A DNA stretch of 64,000 bases, from the NCBI GenBank assembly GCA_011799875.1, contig CM022302.1:378047380-378111379 (forward strand), written 5' to 3'. The DNA comes from Thinopyrum elongatum (taxonomy: Eukaryota > Streptophyta > Magnoliopsida > Poales > Poaceae). The notes beneath the pieces are model-generated. The model made no database searches. It was not told the DNA's origin and saw only the letters and a program-made list of their open reading frames with translations. Positions 1-10,621 of the stretch are shown here, one piece after another. A program made the translations under genes and the position numbers. Positions within the stretch are counted from its first letter, which is position 1. Each line of letters starts with the position of its first letter.

Positions 1-566
1 TCTCCCATTGCAAGAAAAATCAATCTAGTTGGCCAAACCAAATCAATAGATCGGAGAGAAATACAAAGCTATAATAATCATGCATAAAAGATTGTATAGA
101 ATAATCAAATAATATTCATAGATAATCTGATCATAAACTCACAATTCATCGGATCCCAACAAACACACCACAAAAAGTGATTACATCGAATAAAACTCAA
201 AGAACATCGAGGAGAACATTGTATTGAAGATCAAAGAGAGAGAAGAAGCCATCTAGCTACTAACTATGGACCCATAGGTATGTGGTAAACTACTCACACA
301 TAATCGGAAGGGCAATAAGGTTGATGTAGAGCCCCTCCATGGTTGATTCCCCCTCCGGCAGAGTACTGAAAAAGGCCTTCAGATGGGATTTCTCGAGAAC
401 AAAAGTTTGCGGTGGCGGAAAAAGTATTTCGTGTGGCTCTTTGTTGGTTTCTAGATTTTAGAGAATTCATAGAGGCAGAATTAGGTCAAACGGAGCAAAG
501 GTGGGCCCACGAGGCACCAGGGCGCGCCTACCCCCCTGAGCACGCCCTGGTGGCTCGTGGCCACCT
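1..566 (-). repeat. Sabrina-like LTR, inner part (cut by window edge)
   Basis: This is part of an LTR read on the minus strand. It lines up with the complete solo LTR at 5267-6866: the first bases here correspond to about 6043 there, so roughly 775 bases of the LTR lie left of the window. It ends at 566, where the Tat-like element is inserted, and resumes at 16822 after the duplicated CACCT. It carries the inverted repeat 501-524 / 543-564 that also marks the other Athila-group LTRs. The family name rests on recognition of the terminal and internal motifs and is less certain than the LTR assignment. Confidence 0.8.
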
Positions 567-1109
567 TGTTGGTGATATAACCCCGCGGTATAACCCGCCC
601 TAATAGGGCCGGGTCAGATCATTGGAGACTTATGAAGTTGGGCCTCAAACAGGCTAGAACGATCAGGATGCAAGGCCAGAAGGGTGGCTCACAAGGTGGG
701 CCGGCTTAGGGCCCGAAGCTAGAAGGCAGCCCGGAGGATGTAAGCCTCTATATGATGACTTGTCTTATAAGGCAAGGCGACTTAGAGTAGGGCTCGGTCA
801 CGGATCGTAACCCGACCCGGACTCTTCTAAGCTGGAGGTCTCGACCTGTATATAAAGGTGAGTCCCTGGCTCAGAATAGATAGGTTACAATCAATCGATA
901 GCTAGGTCAAGCGAATCCGCTCCCTTGTAATCGATATTCAAGCAATAAGCAACAAGAGCATGAGTAGGCTTTTACCTCCGCCGTGAGGGGCCGAACCTGG
1001 GTAAACTCGTGTCTCTCGTCCCGCTCAACCCCGACAAGCTAATCGCCGTTGCGATGGCCTCACGACTAAGTCCTCACACTAAGACATCTGTCGTGACAAA
1101 ACCACGACA
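567..1109 (+). repeat. 5' LTR of Tat-like element
   Basis: A 543-base LTR, TG...CA, nearly identical along its length to 16278-16821. It contains a TATA box at 849-856 and is followed after one base by a primer binding site. Confidence 0.93.
849..856 (+). promoter_or_regulatory. TATA box of Tat-like 5' LTR
   Basis: TATATAAA followed by GG, in the same LTR position as 16560-16567 in the 3' LTR. It is the likely core promoter of the element's genomic transcript. Confidence 0.65.
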
Positions 1110-1110
1110 G

Positions 1111-1129
1111 TGGCGCTCACCGTGGGGCC
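1111..1129 (+). other. Primer binding site (tRNA-Lys-like)
   Basis: TGGCGCTCACCGTGGGGCC lies one base after the 5' LTR. It starts with TGG, as expected for pairing with a tRNA CCA end, and resembles the complement of a plant tRNA-Lys 3' end with a few mismatches. The tRNA species is inferred. Confidence 0.7.
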
Positions 1130-2173
1130 ATCACACGGTGGTTTCGAGTTCTTGAAGGGCTCTTTCCCAGAGATCAAGGGATACGCCGTTGGCAGAATGA
1201 CCAAGAGTCACCGCGGCAAGCTCTACATCGACGACGCTGGCTGGGGTCCCGAGGCCGACTCAATCGAGTATGGGTACCGGGTCCCCTTCGGCGGAATCCA
1301 CGTCTTCATCGGCAAGATCGGCGGATCTGAGCCGGAGCCGGACGCCTGCACCGACCTCATTGAGCCGACTCGGCATATGCAACCCGCCCAGATCCAAGCC
1401 GGCCAGAAGCATGTTTCATTGGTTTCACGCAAGGCGCGGAACTCGCGGAAAACTCTGCATCTGGAGGGGAGACTCTCAGCTACTCAGGTGATGAGTCCTC
1501 CACCGGTGAGACGGAGTCACTCTACCAACTTCAAGACGGCGGGCTTGGGGGCTATTCCGATGGCGACATGATTCCGGACCCCTACGAGCCGCCGTGCCGA
1601 GCCGCCATCTTTATGGATGGGACGGCGCCGGTTCTCAATTCTTCAATGACTGCAGCTATAGCATCTGATTTGGCTGCCACAGCAGCCGTCTCAGTTAGGC
1701 CTCCGGCTCAGGTACTATCTGACCTTATGGGTACTCTGACGACCCTGCTAGTGATGGATGTCACCGTTGCAAATCAAGCAGAGCGCAATGCGGAGATTGC
1801 AAAAATTCGCGAGCAGATGAACAAGGCCCAGGAGGATATCAATGCTGAGAACATCCAGATGGCTGCACTGAAAGCTCAGGTGGATGCAGAGGCAGAGCGC
1901 CTGAAGGCCGAGGCTTGGCATCTAAATATGGACCAGAACGCTTCTAATGCAGTGTTTCGGAGAAGGCACCAGAGTCGTTTACCATTGGTATATGACCAGA
2001 CGCGCCTGTTTGACACACCCGGAGTGGGACCGAGTACTCCTGGACCACGGATTAACCCCCAATTAAACCCTGAGGCGCCAGGAAGCCGGGCGATGGCTCA
2101 ACCCCATCAGCCTGAGCCGGTACGAAGGGAAGAGCCGGCGCCCAACCCGCCCCCCAACCAGACACCACCGTAG
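1130..2173 (+). pseudogene. Tat-like leader and N-terminal gag region, frame-broken
   Basis: The first part (to about 1571) has an open frame with no recognised domain. It then shifts into the frame 1568-2173, about 200 residues. That segment has a helical, Glu/Gln/Ala-rich stretch (about residues 70-125) with heptad character, probably a coiled coil, and ends in a Pro-rich tail. In Tat elements such a variable N-terminal extension precedes the capsid domain. No catalytic motif is present. The region 2174-2576 continues the same coding remnant in several frames and holds nothing else recognisable. Confidence 0.55.
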
Positions 2174-2576
2174 CGTTTCCTGACACCACCTTAGCACTTT
2201 TCTAACCCGGTGGATAACATGGTAGCAGCGGCAACCCGGCTTGCAGAAATTCCTATCACTGGCGAATCACCAGCCGTGGTGGAAACCCGGAACGCGGTCG
2301 AGCTCCTGCAAACAGCTATCACGCAACAAGCTACCTATTCGTACAGTCGTGATCGGGTGCACTCGACTCCCCTTCCGAGCCGTAGTTACAGTCGGCATAT
2401 TTAGTCGCCCACGGTCTCCAGCAGCGAGCGATGCCGTAGCCCGCCTCTCAATCCAAGGACTGATGCTCAAGCAATTGTGAACGGAGTGAGGGCCCGCCGA
2501 GAGGCAGAAGAAGCAAACCAGGGGGCTTATGAGCCGCCCCCTGTGGTTCCTTCAACTTCAGTAGGAGTCGGGTTAA

Positions 2577-3669
2577 GTGCGAGAAGCATTGGAGTGCCGT
2601 GTTAATTTAGTGCCGGCTTTAGGCAATGAGCGCATGCCTAAGGATTTCAAAGGTCCCCGTAAGATACCTAATTACACAGCAGATCTAGAGCCTACGGGTT
2701 GGATCGAGAGTTATGAGCTAGCCATGGATATGCTGGATGTTAGCGATGCAGTGTGTGCCAAGTACTTCACCATGATGTTGGAAGGGCCGGCCCGCATGTG
2801 GTTAAAAAACCTGCCTCCGAATTCTATCAGCTCATGGGTAGAGTTAAAGGCGCGTCTTATCAAAAACTTTCAAAGAACATGCAAGCAGCCGCTGACGATT
2901 GTCGATTTGGATCACTGTGTGCAGTGTGAGGATGAGTCGGCCCATCATTGGGCCCGGCGGGTCTCCACTATTATCCACTTGTCATATAGCAATGCAGCGG
3001 CTCAGGCTGATCTGATTCTGGAGAAGAACTGTCACTTCCTACCCCTTAAGTACAAGCTTGGGCGGCTCAAGCGTAAGTGCCAGGACATGGGTGACCTCAT
3101 GAGTGCTCTCACAAATATGCGGATTCTAATACAACAAAGGACCCTAGTTCTGATGATGATAAGTCTAACAAGGGCAAGAAAAACGGTGGTGCTAAGGGCC
3201 AGCAACAGTATGTGGCAGGGAACAATGGCAATAACTAGGGTAATGGTGGTAAGCGCAGACACCCCGATGGCGGCTCAGATCTGGTGGCTAACACCAACAC
3301 TAGGTATAAGAATCAACATCGTAATGGCAATGGCAAGCAGCCCTTCAATGAAGGAAGGTCACAGAATCTTGAGGAAATGCTCAATGGTCCTTATCCAAAG
3401 CAAAGTTATCCTAACAAGCCATTTAACATGCTTGGAAGGATTGTTATTTCATGCGGGAGTTCAAGAACCAGACGTTTCAACAGCATCATGGCAATGGCAA
3501 TGGGCTGCCTGGCGGGTCAGGCCCAGGATCCCAGGGAGCCAGCTTTGGTGGTGGCGGTTCAAACACTGGCTATCAGGGTCAGGGTAACCATGGTGGTCAT
3601 AATCAGCAATCTAGTCATGGTAATCAACAGCAAAACAATCAGTCAGGGTATCAGACTAATCGTAAGTAG
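2577..3669 (+). pseudogene. gag: gag capsid region of Tat-like element
   Basis: The first about 180 codons from 2577 read as a retrotransposon gag capsid: a Trp-Ile-Glu segment near the start, then an L-x-G-x-A-x-x-W motif followed by a short loop and W-x-x-L (about 2790-2860). This is the Retrotrans_gag core that forms virus-like particles in the cytoplasm. The frame is lost near 3115. The remainder, in other frames to 3669, is low-complexity Gly/Asn/Gln-rich sequence typical of the gag C-terminus. No CCHC zinc knuckle was found, so it is absent or decayed. Confidence 0.75.
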
Positions 3670-3738
3670 CTTAATGGTCGCCAATATTATGTCTTCACTA
3701 CAAGCATCTGCAAGCATGATCAGAAAGTTCATAAGCGG

Positions 3739-4191
3739 GTGGTCCACGCGGTAGAGCCGACTGTTCCACAGTATTTAAGGTGGTCAGAGCACACAATAAC
3801 ATGGAGCAGGGCGGATCACCCGCCCTGGGTTGATAACCCGGGTCAACTGGCACTTGTAGTGGCCCCCCAGGTGGGTAGTTATAAATTCACCAAAGTGCTT
3901 ATGGATGGCGGTAGCAGCATCAACATCTTGTATTATGACACTTTTCAACGGATGAATGTTACGGAGAAGGATCTTAAGCCGTCATCTACAGTCTTCCATG
4001 CCGTGGTGCCTCGCAAGTCGGCTTATCATGTTGGGAAGATTGCCCTCGAGGTAGCTTTTGGTGATGAATACAACTACAGAGCAGAGACTTTGTGGTTTGA
4101 GGTGGTCAAAATTAAGAGTCCATACCATGCCTTGTTTGGACGGCCAGCTTATGCTCGATTTATGGCTCGCCCTTATTATATCTACTTGTAG
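3739..4191 (+). pseudogene. Aspartic protease of Tat-like element
   Basis: A 150-codon open frame carrying the retropepsin active-site motif as Asp-Gly-Gly-Ser-Ser near residue 56 (about 3904), the form seen in Tat elements rather than the usual DSG/DTG. A hydrophobic ILYYDTF strand follows. Near the C-terminus an F-G-R-P-A-Y-A-R-F segment matches the conserved end of the domain. The protease would cut the Gag-Pol polyprotein. The domain itself looks intact, but it is cut off from gag upstream by frameshifts and stops at a TAG just before 4198. Confidence 0.8.
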
Positions 4192-4197
4192 CTTAAG

Positions 4198-4482
4198 ATG
4201 CCAGGGCCAAAAGGGACAATTATGGTTCATGGTAATCGGAAAGTCACCTTGGAGTGTGAAGAAGGTGATGCCGCTTATGCAGAGGCGTCTTGTGCTACTG
4301 AGGAGCTCAAACTCTATAAGGACAATGTTGACCCGGCTGACATGACGCCCCTGAAGAAGCCCACCACTGAACAGGACCCACTACTCAAGTTTAAGTCAGC
4401 TGATGATACAAAGCAAGTTGATTTTGTTCCTGGCGACTCTTCCCAGCAGTTCACTGTTGGTGCTGGGATGGATCCCAAATAG
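4198..4482 (+). pseudogene. Protease-RT linker of Tat-like element
   Basis: An open frame of 94 codons begins with a P-x-G-x-I-x-V-x-G-x-x-x-x-A strand-like segment and runs into the linker before RT. It stops at TAG 4480-4482. The sequence after the stop stays in frame for about 30 codons, with an R-D-I-F-A-W-x-x-x-D-M-P-G motif typical of Tat linkers, so the stop is a point mutation (CAG to TAG is the simplest reading). A frameshift near 4585 then separates it from RT. Confidence 0.7.
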
Positions 4483-4586
4483 GAAAGCGCGCTCATCATG
4501 TTCATCCGTGAGAATCGGGACATCTTTGCATGGAAACCTTCTGACATGCCGGGTGTACCAAGAGAATTCGCTGAGCACACCTTAAT

Positions 4587-5266
4587 GTGGATCCCAAAGT
4601 TAAGCCAGTCAAACAGTTCCTTTGTCGTTTCAATGAAGAACGACGTAAAGCTATTGGAGAAGAGGTAGCCCGGCTCTTGGCGGCTGAGTTTATCATTGAA
4701 GTTTTTCACCCTGAGTGGTTGGCTAACCATGTGCTCGTGCTTAAGAAAAATGGCACATGGCGTATGTGTGTTGATTACACATACCTCAACAAGGCCTGTC
4801 CGACTGACCCATTTGCTCTCCCCCGTATTGACCAGATTATTGATGCAACGGCGGGTTGTGAGAGTCTATGCTTCCTAGACGCTTATTCCGGTTACCATCA
4901 GATCAAGATGGCCGTGGAGGACCAAGAAAGAACAGCTTTTATCACACCCTTTGGAGCCTTTTGTTATGTTTCTATGCCTTTTGGGCTTAAGAGTGCCCAG
5001 GCGACTTACCAGCACTGTGTTCAGAATTGTTTCCACGGACAGATCGGGCGTAATGTTCATGCTTATGTGGATGACATTGTGGTTAAATCAAGGAATAAGG
5101 AGACCTTGCTGGCCGATCTGAAGGAAACTTTTGATAATCTTCAGACTTATAAGATGATGCTTAACCCGGCCAAGTGTGGTTTTGGTGTGCCTGCAGGCAA
5201 ATTGCTAGGTTTTCTAGTTTCAAAGCGGGGCATCAAAGCTAACCCGGAGAAGATCAAGGCCATCAC
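4587..5266 (+). pseudogene. Reverse transcriptase of Tat-like element, interrupted
   Basis: Ty3/Gypsy RT. Visible motifs in order are W-R-M-C-V-D-Y, the L-P-R-I-D block, F-L-D-A-Y-S-G-Y-H-Q-I (first catalytic Asp), M-P-F-G-L-K, and Y-V-D-D-I-V-V (active-site YVDD, about 5062-5082). The coding sequence stops being element-derived at 5266, where a solo LTR is inserted after the target ATCAC. The last residues before the apparent stop come from the inserted LTR. The polypeptide continues on the other side of the insertion at 6867. RT would copy element RNA to cDNA inside particles. Confidence 0.9.
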
Positions 5267-6472
5267 TGATGCGGCTTGAACTACGTCGGTATTTTCCCAA
5301 AGAGGAAGGGATGATGCAGCACAGCCACGGTAGGTATTTCCCTCAGTGATGAGACCAAGGTTATCGAACCAGTAGGAGAACCGCGCAACACTATGTAAAC
5401 GGTACCTGCACACAAAGAACAAATACTTGCAACCCGATGTGAAAGAGGGGTTGTCAATCCCTCCCGGGTAAAAAGATGGATAAAATTGTAGTAGATTGGA
5501 TAAATAGATCTCACGGAAACGGGAAATAAAATAAATAACAAAAAGGTGCAGCAAGGTATTTTTGGGTTGTTGGATTAATAGATCTACAAATAAAAGCGAA
5601 TAAAAATAGATCTCAAAGGCAAATATGATAAAGAATAGACGCGGGGGCCATAGATTTCACTAGTGGCTTCTCTCGAGTAAAATAGCATACGCTGGGTAAA
5701 CAAATTACTGTTGGGTAATTGATAGAACTTCAAATAATTATGACGATATCTAGGCAATGATCATTATATAGGCATCATGTCCAAGATTAGTAGACCGACT
5801 CCTGCCTGCATCTACTACTATTACTCCACACATCGACCGCTATCCAGCATGCATCTAGTGTATTAAGTTCATGGAGAAAGGGAGTAATGCAATAAGAATG
5901 ATGACATGATGTAGACAAGATCTATTCATGTAGGAATAGACCCCATCTTGTTATCCTTAATAGCAACGATACATACGTGTCATGTCCCCTTCTGTCACAG
6001 GGATTGAGCACCGTAAGATCGAACCCATCACAAAGCACCTCTTCCCATGGCAAGAAAAATCGATCTAGTCGACCTAACTAAACCAAAGATTTGAAGAAGA
6101 AATACGAGGCTATAAGTAATCATGCATATAAGAGATCAAAGAGACTCAAATAACTTTCATGGATAAAAAGATAGATCTGATCATAAACTCAAAGTTCATC
6201 GGATCCCAACAAACACACCGCAAAAAGAGTTACATCAAATAGATCTCCAAGAGACCATTGTATTGAGAATCAAAAGAGAGAGAGGAAGCCATCTAGCTAC
6301 TAACTACGGACCCAAAGGTCTACAATGAACTACTCACGCATCATCGGAGAGGCACCAATGAGGATGATGAACCCCTCCGTGATGGTGCCTAGATTGGATC
6401 TGTGGTTTCTGGAACTTGCGGCGGCTGGAATTGTGTTTCGCCGACTCCCCTAGGGTTTTTGGAATATTGGGG

Positions 6473-6480
6473 TATTTATA
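6473..6480 (-). promoter_or_regulatory. TATA box of solo LTR
   Basis: On the minus strand this reads TATAAATA followed by CC. It lies about 34 bases downstream of the long palindrome at 6514-6588. Confidence 0.6.
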
Positions 6481-6513
6481 GAGCAAAGAGGCGGTGCGGG
6501 AGGCCACCGAGGT

Positions 6514-6588
6514 GGGCACAACCCACCAGGGCGCGCCCAGGGGGCAGGCGCGCCCTGGTGGGCAGGCGCGCCCTGGTGGGTTGTGCCC
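6514..6588. repeat. Perfect 24-base inverted repeat upstream of LTR TATA box
   Basis: The arms 6514-6537 and 6565-6588 are exact reverse complements, with the core CACCAGGGCGCGCC, separated by 27 bases. A second partial right arm (6547-6563) lies in the loop. Cognate palindromes occur at 501-564, 27811-27885, 49551-49568, 52004-52043, 58130-58166 and 61310-61360. Confidence 0.9.
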
Positions 6589-6866
6589 CCCTCGGGGCAC
6601 CCCTATAGTACTTCTTTGGCCCATCTTGTGTCTTCTAGTCCAGAAAAAATCACCAAAAAGTTTCGCTGCGTTTGGACTCTGTTTGGTATTGATTTTCTGC
6701 GAAGTAAAAAACAAGCAAAAAACAGCAACTGGCACTGGGCACTATGTCAATAGGTTAGTCCCAAAAAATGATATAAAGTTGCTACAAAATGATTGTAAAA
6801 CATCCAAGATTGATAATATAACAGCATGGAACAATCAAAAATTATAGATACGTTGGAGACGTATCA

Positions 6867-7928
6867 ATCACCTCCTTATCTAAGCCGGCTTGTATCAATG
6901 TTGTTCAGCGCCTGGCGGGTCGTATTGCAGCCTTGAGCCGGTTTATAAGCCGCCTAGGGGAGAAGGCGATTCCTTTGTATCAGATGATGAAAAAGACTGA
7001 TCACTTTGTCTGGAGTGATGCTGCTAATGAGGCCTTTGAGGCGCTTAAGAAGTAGTTGGCTGAGTCGCCCGTCTTGGCTACTCCGGTTGATAACGAGCCT
7101 ATGCTCCTGTATGTGGCGGCTAATAATAAGTCCGTCAGTGTGGTTGTTGTCATGGAGCGCAAGGAGGCAGGAAAGGAGTACCCAGTCCAGCGGCCGGTTT
7201 ATTATGTTAGCGAAGTTTTAACAGAGTCCAAGCAGAGATACCCACGCAGGCAGAAACTGGTGTTTGGGGTGTTCATGGCGAGTCGCGTGTTGAAGCATTA
7301 TTTCCTTGGACATCCAATCACAGTGGTCAGTTCAGCCCCTTTGGGAGATATTATACATAACAGTGAAGCTACTGGCCGAGTTGCTAAGTGGGCAATTGAA
7401 CTCGGGCCACATCATCTTAAATATGTGCCCATGACAGCCATCAAGTCTCAGGCTTTGGTGGATTTCATTAATGATTGGACAGAGCTGCAAGCACCTGAGG
7501 AGAAGCCGGATAACACATACTGGACGATACACTTTGATGGTTCCAGGCAATTGGAAGGCTCGGGGGCTGGAGTTATTTTATCTTCCCCGCGAGATGACAA
7601 GTTCTATTATGTTTTGAGGCTAATGTTTCCCTGTACTAATAATGCAGTTGAGTATGAGGCTTTGCTACATGGGCTCTACATGGACAAGGAAATGAACTTG
7701 AGCCGGGTTAGGTGCTTGGGTGACTCAGACCTCATTGCACAGCAAGTTTCAGGGAAGTGGGATTCTAAAGACACCCTCATGGCGGCTTATCGTCAGGCAG
7801 TCACCAACATCGCTGGTCACTTTAAAGGTTATCAAGTGGATCACATCGACCGACGGCAGAATGAGGCAGCTGATGCTTTATCTCGGCTCGGATCTCAGCG
7901 TAAGCCGGCCCCCCTAATGTGTTCCTAG
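6867..7928 (+). pseudogene. RT end, first RNase H and second RNase H of Tat-like element
   Basis: The frame resumes after the solo LTR with the RT thumb/connection region (L-S-R-F-I-S-R-L-G-E-K-A block) and then a TAG at 7053-7055. The first RNase H-like region is degraded and lacks clear catalytic acidics. It is followed by a second complete-looking RNase H, about 7530-7900: F-D-G-S (catalytic Asp), A-V-E-Y-E-A-L (Glu), G-D-S-D (Asp) and a terminal N-E-A-A-D-A-L-S. A second, archaeal-type RNase H is a documented hallmark of the Tat lineage. The frame is shifted by one near 7905, before integrase. Confidence 0.85.
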
Positions 7929-9289
7929 ATGTGCTGCATAACCCGTCTATCAAGTTACCTTCAGAGGAAGACCTCGCTATTCCTGACCCGGAGGGGCAGC
8001 TGGTGGCGGCTTTACGTGCTATTCCAGACTGGACTCTGCCTTATTTGAATTATTTAACAAGAGGCGAGTTGCCAGATGATGGGCTCTTGGAGCGGCAAAT
8101 CATCCAGCGATCTAAGTCGATGACAATTGTCAATTGCGAGTAACACAGGTGTAGTGTAACCAGCGTGTTTCAACGTTGTGTTTCTCCTGAGGAAGGCCGT
8201 GAGATTCTTCAAGAAATCCATGCTGGGGTCTGTGGTCATCATGCCGGGTCAAGATCCCTAGTGGCTAAAGCCTTCAGACATGGGTTTTTCTGGTTGACGG
8301 CTCATGTTGATGCTGAGGATATTGCACGGAAGTGCGATGGTTGCCAGAAATTTGCAAGACAGGCTCATGTGCTGGCTCAAGAGTTGCGGATTTTCCCAAT
8401 AACTTGGTCGTTTGCAGTCTGGGGGCTTGATATGGTTGGACCCTTTAAGAGGTCTAAGGACAAGAAAACTCACTTATTGGTAGCTGTTGATAAATTTACC
8501 AAGTGGGTTGAAGCAGAGCAAGTGAGTAACTATGAGGCGGCGACTACAGTTCAGTTTGTGAAAAAGTTGATCTTCCGCTTTGGTTATCCTCATAGTATCA
8601 TCACTGATAATGGAACAAATTTATCTAAGGGTGCTATGAAAGAGTTCTGTCAGAGAGAGCATATCTGGCTTGATGTGTCTTCAGTAGCCCATCCACAGTC
8701 TAATGGCCAAGCTAAGCATGCTAACCAAGAGATAATAAAGGGGATCAAACCCCGGCTCATGGTGCCTTTGGAGCGTACTCTGGGTTGTTGGGTTGAAGAG
8801 CTTCCTGCAATCCTTTGGAGCATCAGGACCACCCCTAACAGATCAACAGGCTACACGCCCTTCTTCATGGTTTACGGCGCAGAGGCTGTTCTTCCAAGTG
8901 ATATTCGTCATGACTCGCCTAGGGTGGCCGCTTACATTGAAGCAGATAGTGAAAAGGCACGCCAAGACGCCCTGGATGCTTTGGAAGAAGAACATGATCT
9001 TGCAGCGGCCCGCTCGGCGATTTACCAACAAGACCTGCGTCGCTATCATAACCGCAGAGTTTGAAGTTGGACGTTCCAGGAGGGCGACTTGGTGCTCTGT
9101 TTGATTCAGGATCAGACAAGCATGCATAAGATTTCCCCTCCTTGGGAAGTACCTTTTGTGGTTAGCAAGAACCTTAACAATGGTTCGTATTATCTCATCG
9201 ACATACGTGAGCACAACAAGTCACGTACCTCTGAGGAGGAGACCAACCGGCAATGGAATATTGCTCATCTTTGGCCTTACTACACTTGA
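7919..9289 (+). pseudogene. Integrase of Tat-like element
   Basis: One reading frame with two stops (TAA 8141-8143, TGA 9062-9064). After a linker, the H-H-C-C zinc-binding domain is visible: His in the G-V-C-G-H-H-A-G segment and the C-D-G-C pair. The DDE core follows: Asp in G-L-D-M-V-G-P, Asp in I-T-D-N-G-T, Glu in A-N-Q-E-I-I-K-G. The C-terminal part after the TGA has the E-G-D-L-V-L and W-x-x-P-F-V-V pattern of the Gypsy integrase tail. Integrase would insert the cDNA. Catalytic residues are present, but the stops make it non-functional as one protein. Confidence 0.88.
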
Positions 9290-9331
9290 GCCACCGGCTC
9301 TCGCCATTGTACATACCTTTGTCAATGTATG

Positions 9332-9351
9332 TATATATATATATATATATA
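9332..9351. repeat. (TA)n microsatellite
   Basis: About ten TA units, immediately left of the possible DNA element that starts near 9352. Confidence 0.9.
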
Positions 9352-9615
9352 CTAGCAAAAGAGCCCGTGCATTGCAACGGGGTAACAAAAATTATATTTC
9401 GTCACTTATCACAATTGCTCCGTCTCCTCATTGTCATCAACCTATTCATCCTTTCGCCCTTTTGCAAGTTTTATTATGTACACGAGCTTGTTGTTTTCAT
9501 CATCATACTGAGCAAATGCCAGTTAGCAAGGAGAGGTGGAGGTCAAGGGCTACTTTGACAGCCATCTTAATAACTGGAGCCTCGATCTGTTTTACTCTGA
9601 GTACCTTACTCAAAT

Positions 9616-9754
9616 GAATGCGACGTAAAAAATTAGTCCGTTGAAAGAATTTTTCAGGTATGCATGTATATATATTTAAAATTTATACACATTTTTTCTC
9701 AGGATTTTTTCATATATAACATGTTATATTTTGAGTTAGTGTCTGACAGATAAA
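9616..9754. repeat. Direct repeat copy 1
   Basis: Begins GAATGCGACGTAAAAAATTAG and is repeated with minor changes at 9914-10049, with about 160 bases between the copies. Confidence 0.85.
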
Positions 9755-9913
9755 TATTTTGAAGAGTATTTTAATCTGTCAGAAAAAAGAAAGATTAAAC
9801 TGGAAAAGGATGTATATATCTAGAGTCATATGTCCACGTTCAACAGATTCAGATAGAATATCGGGGGGAGATGAGCGAAAAAACCGTGTGTATCGTTTGT
9901 GCCTGACTCGGAC

Positions 9914-10049
9914 GAATGCGACGTAAAAAATTAGGCCGATGAAAGGATTTTTCAGGTATGTATGTATATTTAGAATTTATACACATTTTTCTCATGATTT
10001 TTTCATATATAACATGTTATATTTTGAGTTAGTGTTTGAAAGATAAATT
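9914..10049. repeat. Direct repeat copy 2
   Basis: Second copy of 9616-9754. The two differ by a few substitutions and a short AT-rich indel. Confidence 0.85.
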
Positions 10050-10242
10050 CTATTCCGATCATGTGTTTGTTTATTCGTCAAGCCACTTGTTGACATTCCA
10101 AGGAACTTGCCAGCATATATAAATTGATGGGAATTGGTATGAGATAGCAATGCGGGACTATTCTCTTATTTGTAGTACAGCTTTTTTTAGACAAATTTGT
10201 AGTACAGTTTTTTTAGGGAATTTGTAGTACAGCTAAAAAGGC

Positions 10243-10245
<3 letters not shown>

Positions 10246-10281
<36 letters not shown>
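10246..10281. repeat. (CT)n microsatellite
   Basis: About 18 uninterrupted CT units. Confidence 0.93.
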
Positions 10282-10284
<3 letters not shown>

Positions 10285-10571
10285 CTACCGAGCCTGCTTG
10301 CCAGGAAATTTTAAAAGTTGGCTAACGGCCTATAAGAGAAGGCCCATAATAAAATGATCGATAGCCCATAGCTAGTAATTTGATTTTGTACGAGTGAGGC
10401 TAGCGACATTGGAGGTCCTGGCTAGCGAGGCTAGCATGCGACGTATCAAATTTTATTAGTACCACCTCGCGTATATGTTTCAAATTTAAATTGAATGCGT
10501 AAATTCACGGGAAGAAGCGTATTGTGACGGTGAACCCACGGAGTCAATCCGTGCTTTATTATTAGGAAAAG

Positions 10572-10574
<3 letters not shown>

Positions 10575-10618
<44 letters not shown>
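10575..10618. repeat. (TA)n microsatellite
   Basis: About 22 TA units, at the right edge of the possible DNA element. From here to 11519 is AT-rich 3' internal sequence of the Tat-like element with no recognisable coding. Confidence 0.93.

Positions 10619-10621
<3 letters not shown>

Larger units (their letters stand above)
5267..6866 (-). mobile_element. Solo Sabrina-like LTR inserted in Tat pol
   Basis: A 1600-base LTR on the minus strand, beginning TGATACGTCTCC (rc at 6855-6866) and ending GCATCA (rc at 5267-5272). Its flanks are the perfect TSD ATCAC (5262-5266 and 6867-6871), and the RT reading frame continues across the insertion. There is no internal region, primer site or second LTR, so this is a solo LTR left by LTR-LTR recombination. 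The TATA box is at 6473-6480 (minus), with a perfect 24-base inverted repeat just upstream at 6514-6588. Confidence 0.93.
9352..10574. mobile_element. Possible non-autonomous DNA element between two TA arrays
   Basis: About 1.2 kb of AT-rich, non-coding DNA lies exactly between two TA arrays in the 3' region of the Tat-like element. The left end (CTAGCAAAAGAGCCCGTGC...) and the reverse complement of the right end (CTAATAATAAAGCACGG...) are loosely similar, as diverged terminal inverted repeats would be. Each end contains a small hairpin (CCCGT/ACGGG left; CACGGA/TCCGTG right). A 135-base internal segment is duplicated. The superfamily is not assigned. It may instead be older sequence framed by microsatellites. 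Confidence 0.4.

Noticed and set aside
9352..10574. Helitron classification
   Set aside because: There is a hairpin near the right end but no CTRR terminus at the right distance and no TC start, and the left end also has a hairpin.
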